The notes beneath the pieces are model-generated. The model was not told the origin of the DNA, ran no database searches, and saw only the letters and a program-made list of their open reading frames with translations. The position numbers and the translations under genes were made by a program. From Pseudomonadota bacterium (GTDB taxonomy: Bacteria; Pseudomonadota; Alphaproteobacteria; Rhizobiales; Rhizobiaceae), in the NCBI GenBank assembly GCA_023428515.1, contig JAEYXI010000269.1, forward strand, positions 1 through 5,680: a stretch of 5,680 nucleotides of DNA, written 5' to 3'. This document shows positions 1 to 5,680 of this stretch, piece after piece (the first letter of the stretch is position 1; the number at the start of each line of letters is the position of its first letter).

Positions 1-1
1 C

Positions 2-2293
2 TTCGATCTCGATCAGGCCGCACTGTTCTTCCACAAATACCCGATTCCGGGAAAGCTGGAGATCCAGGCGACCAAGCCGCTCGGCAACCAGCGCGACCTC
101 GCGCTTGCCTACTCGCCCGGCGTCGCCGCGCCATGCCTGGCGATCCGCGACGAGCCCGACCTCGCCGCCGACTATACCGGCCGCGCCAATCTCGTCGGCG
201 TGGTCTTCAACGGTTCGGCCGTGCTCGGTCTCGGCAATATCGGACCACTCGCCTCCAAGCCGGTGATGGAAGGCAAGGCAGTCCTGTTCAAGAAATTCGC
301 CGGTATCGACGTCTTCGACATCGAGATCGACGCGCCCGACATCGAGCGCATGGTGAGCACCGTGTCGGCGCTGGAGCCGACCTTCGGCGGCATCAACCTC
401 GAGGACATCAAGGCGCCGGAATGTTTCGAGGTCGAGGAACGCCTGAAGGCGACGATGGGCATTCCCGTCTTCCACGACGACCAGCACGGCACGGCGATCA
501 TTGTCGCCGCCGCAGTTCTCAATGGGCTCGAACTCGCCGGCAAACAACTCCCGGAGGTCAAGATCGTCACCTCCGGAGCAGGTGCCGCGGCCCTCGCCTG
601 TCTCAACCTGCTCGTCTCGCTCGGCGCCAAGGTCGAGAACATCTGGGTCACCGATCGTTTCGGCGTCGCTCACAAGGGGCGGGTCGAGGAAATGGATCGC
701 TGGAAGGACCCCTACGTCAAGGACACCGCTGCCCGCACCTTGGCCGACGTCATCTCCGGAGCCGATGTCTTCCTCGGTCTTTCGGCTGCCGGCGTGCTCA
801 GCCCCGCGCTTTTGAAGGCCATGGCGCCGAAACCGTTGATCCTGTCGCTCGCAAACCCGACGCCCGAGATCATGCCAGACGTCGCCCGCGCGGCGCGCCC
901 CGACGCGATGATCTGCACCGGCCGCTCGGACTTTCCAAACCAGGTCAACAACGTTCTCTGCTTCCCCTACATCTTCCGGGGAGCGCTCGATTGCGGCGCG
1001 CGCGCCATCAACGAGGAGATGAAGATGGCGGCAGTCCGCGCCATTGCGGCGCTGGCGCGCGAGGAGCCGTCCGACGTGGCTGCGCGGGCCTATGCCGAGG
1101 AGACGCCGACCTTCGGCCCCGATTTCCTCATCCCCTCGCCTTTCGATCCCCGGCTCATCCTGCGCATCGCGCCGGCCGTCGCCAGGGCCGCCTGCGAGAG
1201 CGGCGTCGCCTCGCGGCCCATCGAGGATTTCGACGCCTATATCGACAAGCTCAACCGCTTCGTCTTCCGCTCAGGCCTCGTCATGAAGCCCGTCTTCTCG
1301 ATCGCCAAGGGCGCGCAGGCCAAGCGCGTCATCTATGCCGACGGCGAGGACGAGCGCGTCCTGCGCGCTGCACAGGTGGTGCTGGAAGAAGGCATCGCCG
1401 AGCCGATCCTGGTCGGCCGTCCGAACGTCATCGACGTCAGGCTCAAGCGCTACGGCCTGCGCATTCGGCCCGGGACCGACTTCGAGCTCATCAACCCGGA
1501 GGACGATCCGCGCTACCGCGCCTATGTCGATCTGCTCCTCGAACTGATGGGCCGGCGCGGCGTCACGCAGGAAGCGGCGCGGCTGATGGTGCGCGGCAAC
1601 CCGACGGTGATCGCCTCGCTCGCCGTCAGGCGTGGCGACGCCGACGCCATGATCTGCGGCCTGGAAGGTCGCTTCGAACGCCATCTGCGCAACGTCACCT
1701 TGATCATCGGCCGACGTGCGGAGATCCAGGATCGCGACCTCTCGACGCTCTCGATGCTGATTACCCAGCGCGGCGTCATCTTCTTCACCGACACTTACGT
1801 CACCGTCGATCCGACGCCCGAGGAGATCGCTGAGATGACGGTACTCGCGGCGGAGGAGATTCGCCGCTTCGGCATCGAGCCCAAGGCCGCGCTGCTGTCG
1901 CTGTCGGATTTCGGCTCGCGCGACGCGCCGAGCGCCATCAAGATGCGCCGCGCCGGTGAAATCCTGAAGCAGATCGCGCCCGACCTGCAATTCGACGGCG
2001 AGATGCACGCCGACACCGCGCTCTCCGAGGCGCTGCGCCAGCGGGTCTACCCGCATTCGACCCTCAAGGGCGAGGCGAACCTTCTGGTCTTCCCGAGCCT
2101 CGACGCCGCCAACATCACGCTCACCGCAGTCAAGCAAATGATGGACGCGCTGCATGTCGGCCCGATCCTGCTCGGCACCGAGAAGCCCGCCCACATCCTC
2201 ACCCCGTCCGTCACCTCGCGCGGCGTGGTGAACATGACGGCGATCGCGGTCGCCGAGGGCGCTCACAAGACCCAGGAACTCGCGCAGACGTGA
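2..2293 (+). CDS. NADP-type malic enzyme with C-terminal phosphotransacetylase-like domain (MaeB family), 5' partial
   Basis: Oxidatively decarboxylates malate to pyruvate with reduction of NAD(P), linking the TCA cycle to pyruvate and acetyl-CoA supply in the cytoplasm. The frame is open from base 2 and gives 763 residues before TGA at 2291-2293. Residue 1 here is Phe of [10 protein letters not shown], and rhizobial homologues begin only about 10-20 residues earlier, so nearly all of the protein is present. Visible motifs: catalytic Tyr in AYSPGV (residue 37), catalytic Lys in MEGKAVLF (about 92), metal ligands in NLEDIKAP (Glu134, Asp135) and FHDDQHGTA (about 159-160), and the dinucleotide-binding loop SGAGAAA (about 191-197). 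[10 protein letters not shown] closes the malic domain. From MKPVF (about 428) to the end lies a Pta-like domain. In this family that domain is known to be regulatory, sensing acetyl-CoA, rather than a working acetyltransferase. NAD versus NADP preference (dme or tme) cannot be read from sequence alone, so no symbol is given. No frameshift was seen. Confidence 0.96.
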   Translation, partial: FDLDQAALFFHKYPIPGKLEIQATKPLGNQRDLALAYSPGVAAPCLAIRDEPDLAADYTGRANLVGVVFNGSAVLGLGNIGPLASKPVMEGKAVLFKKFAGIDVFDIEIDAPDIERMVSTVSALEPTFGGINLEDIKAPECFEVEERLKATMGIPVFHDDQHGTAIIVAAAVLNGLELAGKQLPEVKIVTSGAGAAALACLNLLVSLGAKVENIWVTDRFGVAHKGRVEEMDRWKDPYVKDTAARTLADVISGADVFLGLSAAGVLSPALLKAMAPKPLILSLANPTPEIMPDVARAARPDAMICTGRSDFPNQVNNVLCFPYIFRGALDCGARAINEEMKMAAVRAIAALAREEPSDVAARAYAEETPTFGPDFLIPSPFDPRLILRIAPAVARAACESGVASRPIEDFDAYIDKLNRFVFRSGLVMKPVFSIAKGAQAKRVIYADGEDERVLRAAQVVLEEGIAEPILVGRPNVIDVRLKRYGLRIRPGTDFELINPEDDPRYRAYVDLLLELMGRRGVTQEAARLMVRGNPTVIASLAVRRGDADAMICGLEGRFERHLRNVTLIIGRRAEIQDRDLSTLSMLITQRGVIFFTDTYVTVDPTPEEIAEMTVLAAEEIRRFGIEPKAALLSLSDFGSRDAPSAIKMRRAGEILKQIAPDLQFDGEMHADTALSEALRQRVYPHSTLKGEANLLVFPSLDAANITLTAVKQMMDALHVGPILLGTEKPAHILTPSVTSRGVVNMTAIAVAEGAHKTQELAQT

Positions 2294-2385
2294 CTGCACC
2301 GGCACAACCAGCGATGGCGAAATCCGACCGAACGGCTAACGTCACCATCTGTAGAATAGGCCATCGATCGACGGGATTGCGGGGC

Positions 2386-3594
2386 ATGCCGGCACGGCCG
2401 CGGAGACTGGGAAGGTTTGCTGCGCTGGTTCTGGTAGCGGCAGCCATCATGTCTCTCCTGCCCGAGGCCGCACTCGCCGCCTCCCGCGCCTGCCGCCAAC
2501 TTGAAGCAGAGCTCGCGGCCGCCGCCGGCGGGGGGCGGCCGGCGGCGCGCTCGCCCCGGCAGGAAGCCGCGATCGCCCGGCAGCGCGAGCAGTTGCAGGT
2601 GGCGAAGCGCCAGTCGCGCAGTGCCGGTTGCGGCTTCAAACTCTTCGGCGGCGGCTCCAATTCCTGCGGCGCGATCAATGCCAAGATCGCCAAGATGGAA
2701 CGCAATCTCGACGCGCTTCAGCGCCGCCGCTCCAATGCCGTCGGCTCCGGCCGCTCCCGCCAGCAGATCATGGCCGCGCTGCGGGCGAACGGCTGCCGCG
2801 ACGAGGCCGTCGCCGGGAGGCAGCCTGCGCGCCAGGATGACGGCACGCGAAACCTCTTCGACAAGCTCTTCGGCGGCAGTATCCGCCAGCGCGGCTCGAT
2901 CGAAGAGTTGGGTGAGCCGGTGCGTCGGGGCGACGAGAATAGAGACGCCCGCCGTGCCTCAAGGGAGCCGGAAGGCGGCTGGGTGAACGACAACGGCCGC
3001 ATCCGCTATTCGGCGCCGCGCGGCAGCTACCGCACGCTCTGCGTGCGTACCTGCGACGGCTATTATTTCCCGATGTCGAGCTCTTCGTCCCCGTCCGACT
3101 TCGAGCGCGACCAGGCGAACTGCCAGACGAGCTGTCCCGGAACGGAGGTGCAGATCTACTACCACCGCAAGGAGCTGGAATCGGAAGCCATGGTCTCCGG
3201 CCTGTCCGGCCAGCCCTATGCCGACCTCCCCACCGCCTGGCTCTACAAGCAACCTGACACGCCGAGCCCCGCTGGCTGCACCTGTGGGGCGGTGCGCAAC
3301 GCCGGACCCAAGAATTTCAGCATCGTCGCGGGCAATCCCCCGTCGGCGCCGGTCCAGTCCGGACCTGTCACGCCCCATCCGCGACCCGACCCTGCCGCCG
3401 ATCCGGAAACGCTGGCGAACCGCTATGGCGGGCTCGATGCCGAGACGCTCCGGCGCATGGCCGTGGCGCCGAAGACCGGCAAGCCGGCGGCCCCCGGCGA
3501 GGAGAAGAAGATCAGGGTCGTCGGGCCTGTGTTCCTGCCGGACCCAGAAGCGGCAGCAGATCCGCAAGCTCCGGGCCAGAATCCAATCCGGTGA
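2386..3594 (+). CDS. Secreted DUF2865 family protein of unknown function
   Basis: Predicted 402-residue exported protein; its role is not known. The ATG at 2386 is chosen because it gives a clean signal peptide: basic [10 protein letters not shown], hydrophobic [16 protein letters not shown], then an AALA|A cleavage site after about residue 31. The frame stays open upstream to a GTG at 2290 that overlaps the malic enzyme stop as GTGA, and an ATG occurs at 2314. Either would bury the signal peptide behind a long N-terminal extension. Purine-rich bases (GCGGGG) sit close before the ATG. Residues about 36-115 are charged and Gln/Arg-rich, possibly helical. The DUF2865 core is about 213-303: [15 protein letters not shown], then [26 protein letters not shown] and a CTC motif. 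The mature part has ten Cys (36, 82, 94, 137, 219, 223, 246, 250, 298, 300), which suggests periplasmic disulfides. The tail after about 305 is Pro-rich and ends near a [11 protein letters not shown] motif that I recall in relatives. It lies 92 bp after the malic enzyme gene on the same strand, so co-transcription is possible. Confidence 0.88.
   Translation: MPARPRRLGRFAALVLVAAAIMSLLPEAALAASRACRQLEAELAAAAGGGRPAARSPRQEAAIARQREQLQVAKRQSRSAGCGFKLFGGGSNSCGAINAKIAKMERNLDALQRRRSNAVGSGRSRQQIMAALRANGCRDEAVAGRQPARQDDGTRNLFDKLFGGSIRQRGSIEELGEPVRRGDENRDARRASREPEGGWVNDNGRIRYSAPRGSYRTLCVRTCDGYYFPMSSSSSPSDFERDQANCQTSCPGTEVQIYYHRKELESEAMVSGLSGQPYADLPTAWLYKQPDTPSPAGCTCGAVRNAGPKNFSIVAGNPPSAPVQSGPVTPHPRPDPAADPETLANRYGGLDAETLRRMAVAPKTGKPAAPGEEKKIRVVGPVFLPDPEAAADPQAPGQNPIR
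3512..3594. other. Tail-to-tail coding overlap of the DUF2865 gene and gltX
   Basis: The last 83 bp of the plus-strand DUF2865 gene (stop TGA at 3592-3594) and of minus-strand gltX (stop TGA, seen as TCA at 3512-3514) are the same DNA. The segment encodes the end of DUF2865, beginning within the [12 protein letters not shown] stretch, and on the other strand the last residues of GltX, including [17 protein letters not shown]. There is no room for an intergenic terminator, so the two transcripts should have complementary 3' ends. Confidence 0.9.
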
Positions 3595-4885
3595 GCGCCA
3601 GGCGGAGCGGCGCGAACAACATCTTGCCCTTGCGCTTGGTCTGCTCCTTCACCTCGTCGGTCCAGGCCTTCCAAGTGCTCGCGTCCCAAGGCTCCGGCGG
3701 CAGCAGGTCGAAGGCCTTGCGGACATATTCGCGATCCTTCTCCGAGAAGTCGGGCAGCACGTCCGGCCCCTGCTGCACGATACGCCACCAGTTGGTGGCG
3801 TCGGTGAGCTTGTCGAGGTTGCCGCGCACGGCGAGCCAGAAAGGCTCCGCGTGGTCGCCCATGATGCCGAATGCAGCGAGCCTGTCGCGGGCCTCGTTGA
3901 AAGGCATCTGGCGCAGCAAATCGCGGTTCAGCGCATTGAGGTCTTCCGGATCGAACTTGGCGGCCGACTTCGAGGTCGCAGCGATATCGAAACGCGACGC
4001 CAGTTCCGGCATGGAAGGCGCGGCCACCACGTTTTCCGACGTGCCGGTCAGCACGGCGAGCGAAGCCACCGTCATAGGTTCGATGCCAGCTTCGCGCAGG
4101 CCCGCGATCGACAGCGCGCCAGTGCGTTTCGACAGCGCCTCGCCCGTTACGGTGGTCAGCAGATTGTGGTGGCCGAAAGTCGGCGGCTCGGCGCCCAGCG
4201 CCTTGAACAGCTCGATCTGCACACCGGTGTTCGTGACGTGGTCGTCGCCCCGGATGACGTGGGTGATGCCCATGTCGATGTCGTCGGTGACCGAAGGCAG
4301 CGTGTAGAGATAGGTGCCGTCCTCGCGGATCAGGATCGGGTCGGAGAGCGAGGCGAGGTCGATCGTCTCCTCACCCCGTACGAGGTCGTTCCACTCGACA
4401 TCGGTCCGCTCCGGCTCCATCGGATCGTTGCGGAAATTCGGCAGCAGGAAGCGCCAGTGCGGCTTGCGTCCGTCCGATTCGTATTCGGCGATCTGTGCGT
4501 GCGTCAGCTGCAGCGCCTCACGGCCGTAGACAGGAGGAAGACCGCGCGTGCGGCGTATCTTGCGCCTGAGGTCGAGCTCCTCCGGCGTTTCGTAGCATGC
4601 GTAGAGCAGCCCTGCCCGCTTCAACCTCTCGACCGCATCTTCATAGATCTCGAAGCGCCGCGACTGGTATTCCGTCGCATCCTGGAAGATGCCCAGCCAA
4701 TGCAGGTCGTAGAGGATCGCGTCGGCATATTCCTGCCGGGAGCGGGCCACGTCGGTATCGTCAAAGCGCTGCACGAAATTGCCGCCGTTCTTCATGGCGA
4801 ACAGCCAATTGAACAGCGCCGTGCGCGCATTGCCGATGTGGATGTGGCCGGTGGGCGATGGAGCGAAACGGACGGTAACGGACAT
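3512..4885 (-). CDS. gltX: Glutamate--tRNA ligase (glutamyl-tRNA synthetase), 457 aa
   Basis: Class I aminoacyl-tRNA synthetase that attaches glutamate to tRNA in the cytoplasm. Many Alphaproteobacteria carry two GltX paralogues and lack GlnRS, so Glu-tRNA(Gln) is made by a GltX and amidated by GatCAB; which tRNA this copy prefers cannot be read here. The start is the ATG at 4885-4883, because [13 protein letters not shown] matches the family N-terminus. The frame runs on upstream to 5017, but that part has no family similarity. Motifs: HIGH-type HIHIGNART (residues 14-22), RFDDTD (40-45, in place of the commoner RIEDTD), [10 protein letters not shown] (211-220) and the KMSKS-type loop LSKRT (251-255). 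The C-terminal anticodon-binding half includes TNWWRIV (364-370) and [17 protein letters not shown] (417-433). The protein has a single Cys (97), so the Cys-based zinc site of E. coli GltX is absent. The 3' end overlaps the converging DUF2865 gene by 83 bp. No clear Shine-Dalgarno sequence precedes the start. Confidence 0.96.
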   Translation of the reverse strand: MSVTVRFAPSPTGHIHIGNARTALFNWLFAMKNGGNFVQRFDDTDVARSRQEYADAILYDLHWLGIFQDATEYQSRRFEIYEDAVERLKRAGLLYACYETPEELDLRRKIRRTRGLPPVYGREALQLTHAQIAEYESDGRKPHWRFLLPNFRNDPMEPERTDVEWNDLVRGEETIDLASLSDPILIREDGTYLYTLPSVTDDIDMGITHVIRGDDHVTNTGVQIELFKALGAEPPTFGHHNLLTTVTGEALSKRTGALSIAGLREAGIEPMTVASLAVLTGTSENVVAAPSMPELASRFDIAATSKSAAKFDPEDLNALNRDLLRQMPFNEARDRLAAFGIMGDHAEPFWLAVRGNLDKLTDATNWWRIVQQGPDVLPDFSEKDREYVRKAFDLLPPEPWDASTWKAWTDEVKEQTKRKGKMLFAPLRLALTGLDSGPELADLLPLLGPAGTQARRP

Positions 4886-5000
4886 AGGCGGGCCGTAAAC
4901 AAAGCTTTCGGAAGTTACAACACAAATCGCCTCGCACCCGCACGCGAGACATAAAGCATGAAATCGAGCTTGGGAAGCGTCGGCTAACAGACCGCATGGA
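4886..5000 (-). promoter_or_regulatory. Upstream region of gltX, probable promoter location
   Basis: The gap between the gltX start and the hairpin near 5005 is the only non-coding DNA ahead of gltX, and part of it (about 4897-4928) is clearly richer in A/T than the surrounding genes. A gltX promoter is therefore expected here. I could not find a convincing -35/-10 pair: a TGTAAC at 4919-4914 on the minus strand resembles a -10 box but has only TGCGGG at the -35 distance. The 8-bp palindrome AAAGCTTT at 4901-4908 is too short to call an operator. Confidence 0.3.
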
Positions 5001-5004
5001 AGGT

Positions 5005-5032
5005 AGCCCGGCCGCATATTGGCGGCCGGGCT
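5005..5032 (-). terminator. Perfect 11-bp inverted repeat, likely terminator of the ABC transporter gene
   Basis: AGCCCGGCCGC at 5005-5015 is exactly complementary to GCGGCCGGGCT at 5022-5032, with a 6-nt loop (ATATTG). The hairpin begins 5 nt past the stop codon of the minus-strand ABC transporter gene and lies between it and gltX, where an intrinsic terminator would be expected. In the minus direction it is followed by ACCTT and not by a real U-tract, so termination may be weak, or the hairpin may mainly protect the 3' end of the mRNA. Confidence 0.62.
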
Positions 5033-5037
5033 GCTTA

Positions 5038-5680
5038 TCAGGCGAGGCCTTTGGTCAGTTCCAGGGCCTGCCGTTCGAAGAGCCGGCGGTAGATGCCGTT
5101 TTCCTTGCGCACCAGCATCTCGTGACGCCCCTCCTCCACGATCCTGCCGCGGTCGAAGACGAGCAACCGGTCAAGGGCCTTCACGGTCGACAGCCGGTGC
5201 GCGATGACCAACGTGGTGCGCCCCGTCATCAGCCGTTCCATGGCCTGCTGGATCAGCACCTCCGACTCCGAATCGAGGCTCGATGTCGCCTCGTCGAGGA
5301 TCAGGATCGGCGCGTCCGCCAGGAAGGCGCGCGCGATCGCCACGCGCTGGCGCTCGCCGCCCGACAGCTTCACACCACGTTCGCCGACCAACGTCGAATA
5401 GCCCTTAGGCAGCCTGGCGATGAAATCATGCGCGCTCGCAAGCTTCGCCGCATGCTCGATCTCCGCCTGGCTTGCACCGGGTCGTCCATAGGCGATGTTC
5501 TCCGCCAGCGAGCGATGGAACAGGATCGGCTCCTGCTGCACGATCGCGATCTGCGACCTCAGCGACGCCTGCCTTGCGTCGGCGATGTTCTGCCCGTCGA
5601 TCAGGATGCGGCCCTGGTTCACGTCGTAGAGCCGTTGGATCAGCTTGACGAAGGTCGTCTTGCCCGATCCCGAATGGCCG
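5038..5680 (-). CDS. ABC transporter ATP-binding protein, C-terminal part (probably exporter-type permease/ATPase fusion), 5' partial
   Basis: ATP-hydrolysing domain that powers transport across the inner membrane. The gene enters from the right edge, and 213 residues are visible before TGA (TCA at 5038-5040). The frame begins inside Walker [10 protein letters not shown] (visible residues 1-9). Then come the Q-loop [19 protein letters not shown] (Gln about 49), the ABC signature LSGGERQR (about 105-112), Walker [13 protein letters not shown] (about 125-136, with catalytic Glu) and the switch His in VIAHRLSTV (161). All ATPase residues look intact. The SLAENIAYG segment, [14 protein letters not shown], and [14 protein letters not shown] near the C-terminus are typical of exporters of the MsbA/multidrug type, in which a six-helix membrane domain precedes the ATPase on one chain. 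That membrane domain would lie outside the window, so the fusion is inferred and the substrate is unknown. It lies upstream of gltX on the same strand, separated by 152 bp and a hairpin, so it is probably a separate transcription unit. Confidence 0.93.
   Translation of the reverse strand, partial: GHSGSGKTTFVKLIQRLYDVNQGRILIDGQNIADARQASLRSQIAIVQQEPILFHRSLAENIAYGRPGASQAEIEHAAKLASAHDFIARLPKGYSTLVGERGVKLSGGERQRVAIARAFLADAPILILDEATSSLDSESEVLIQQAMERLMTGRTTLVIAHRLSTVKALDRLLVFDRGRIVEEGRHEMLVRKENGIYRRLFERQALELTKGLA

Noticed and set aside
133..1833. 566-codon plus-strand frame inside the malic enzyme gene
   Set aside because: It is out of frame with the intact malic enzyme, and its product is Arg/Gly-rich with no motif, so it is a shadow of the real gene.
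1271..2305. 344-codon minus-strand frame opposite the Pta-like domain
   Set aside because: It is antisense to a conserved domain; its composition is dominated by Asp, Arg and Gly and no family motif is visible.
2352..2357. TAGAAT as a -10 box for a separate DUF2865 promoter
   Set aside because: The sequence at the -35 distance (CGAACG) does not resemble TTGACA, so the match is no better than chance.
3218..4954. Long open frame on the plus strand (578 codons) running through the end of DUF2865 and antisense to gltX
   Set aside because: It lies opposite a clear GltX with all class I motifs. Its product is Arg/His-rich, low in complexity and resembles no family I know. Long antisense frames are common in GC-rich DNA.
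4886..5017. 44-codon in-frame N-terminal extension of gltX
   Set aside because: The extension has no GltX similarity, runs through the hairpin near 5005-5015, and the family starts at [13 protein letters not shown].
1..5680. A novel defence, mobile or biosynthetic system
   Set aside because: All four genes have housekeeping-type or family assignments. I saw no direct-repeat array, transposase, integrase, toxin-antitoxin pair or reverse transcriptase, and base and codon use looks even across the window.

Overview
The window holds four protein-coding genes and reads as ordinary, GC-rich chromosomal core sequence of an alphaproteobacterium. The most likely group is Hyphomicrobiales (Rhizobiales), near Mesorhizobium and other Phyllobacteriaceae. 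The evidence is the strong G/C bias at third codon positions, a MaeB-type malic enzyme very similar to what I remember of rhizobial Dme/Tme proteins, a DUF2865 protein (a family I know only from Alphaproteobacteria), and a 457-residue glutamyl-tRNA synthetase of a rhizobial paralogue type. Species was not determined, and no search was run.

Layout. Positions 2-2293 (+) carry a malic enzyme with a C-terminal phosphotransacetylase-like domain; only the extreme N-terminus lies outside the window. After a 92-bp gap, 2386-3594 (+) encodes a secreted cysteine-containing DUF2865 protein of unknown function. Facing it, 3512-4885 (-) is gltX, and the two genes overlap tail-to-tail by 83 bp. A 152-bp gap follows, with a perfect 11-bp inverted repeat just beyond the stop codon of the next gene. 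Positions 5038-5680 (-) are the C-terminal nucleotide-binding domain of an ABC transporter, cut by the window edge inside its Walker A motif.

How the genes relate. They look like unrelated housekeeping functions that happen to be adjacent: C4/pyruvate metabolism, an envelope protein, tRNA charging and membrane export. Nothing suggests one pathway. I saw no mobile element, integrase, CRISPR array, tRNA, rRNA, toxin-antitoxin pair or defence module. The points most worth a second look are the 83-bp convergent coding overlap, the uncharacterised DUF2865 protein, and the zinc-site-less gltX. I did not find a convincing new biological system here.
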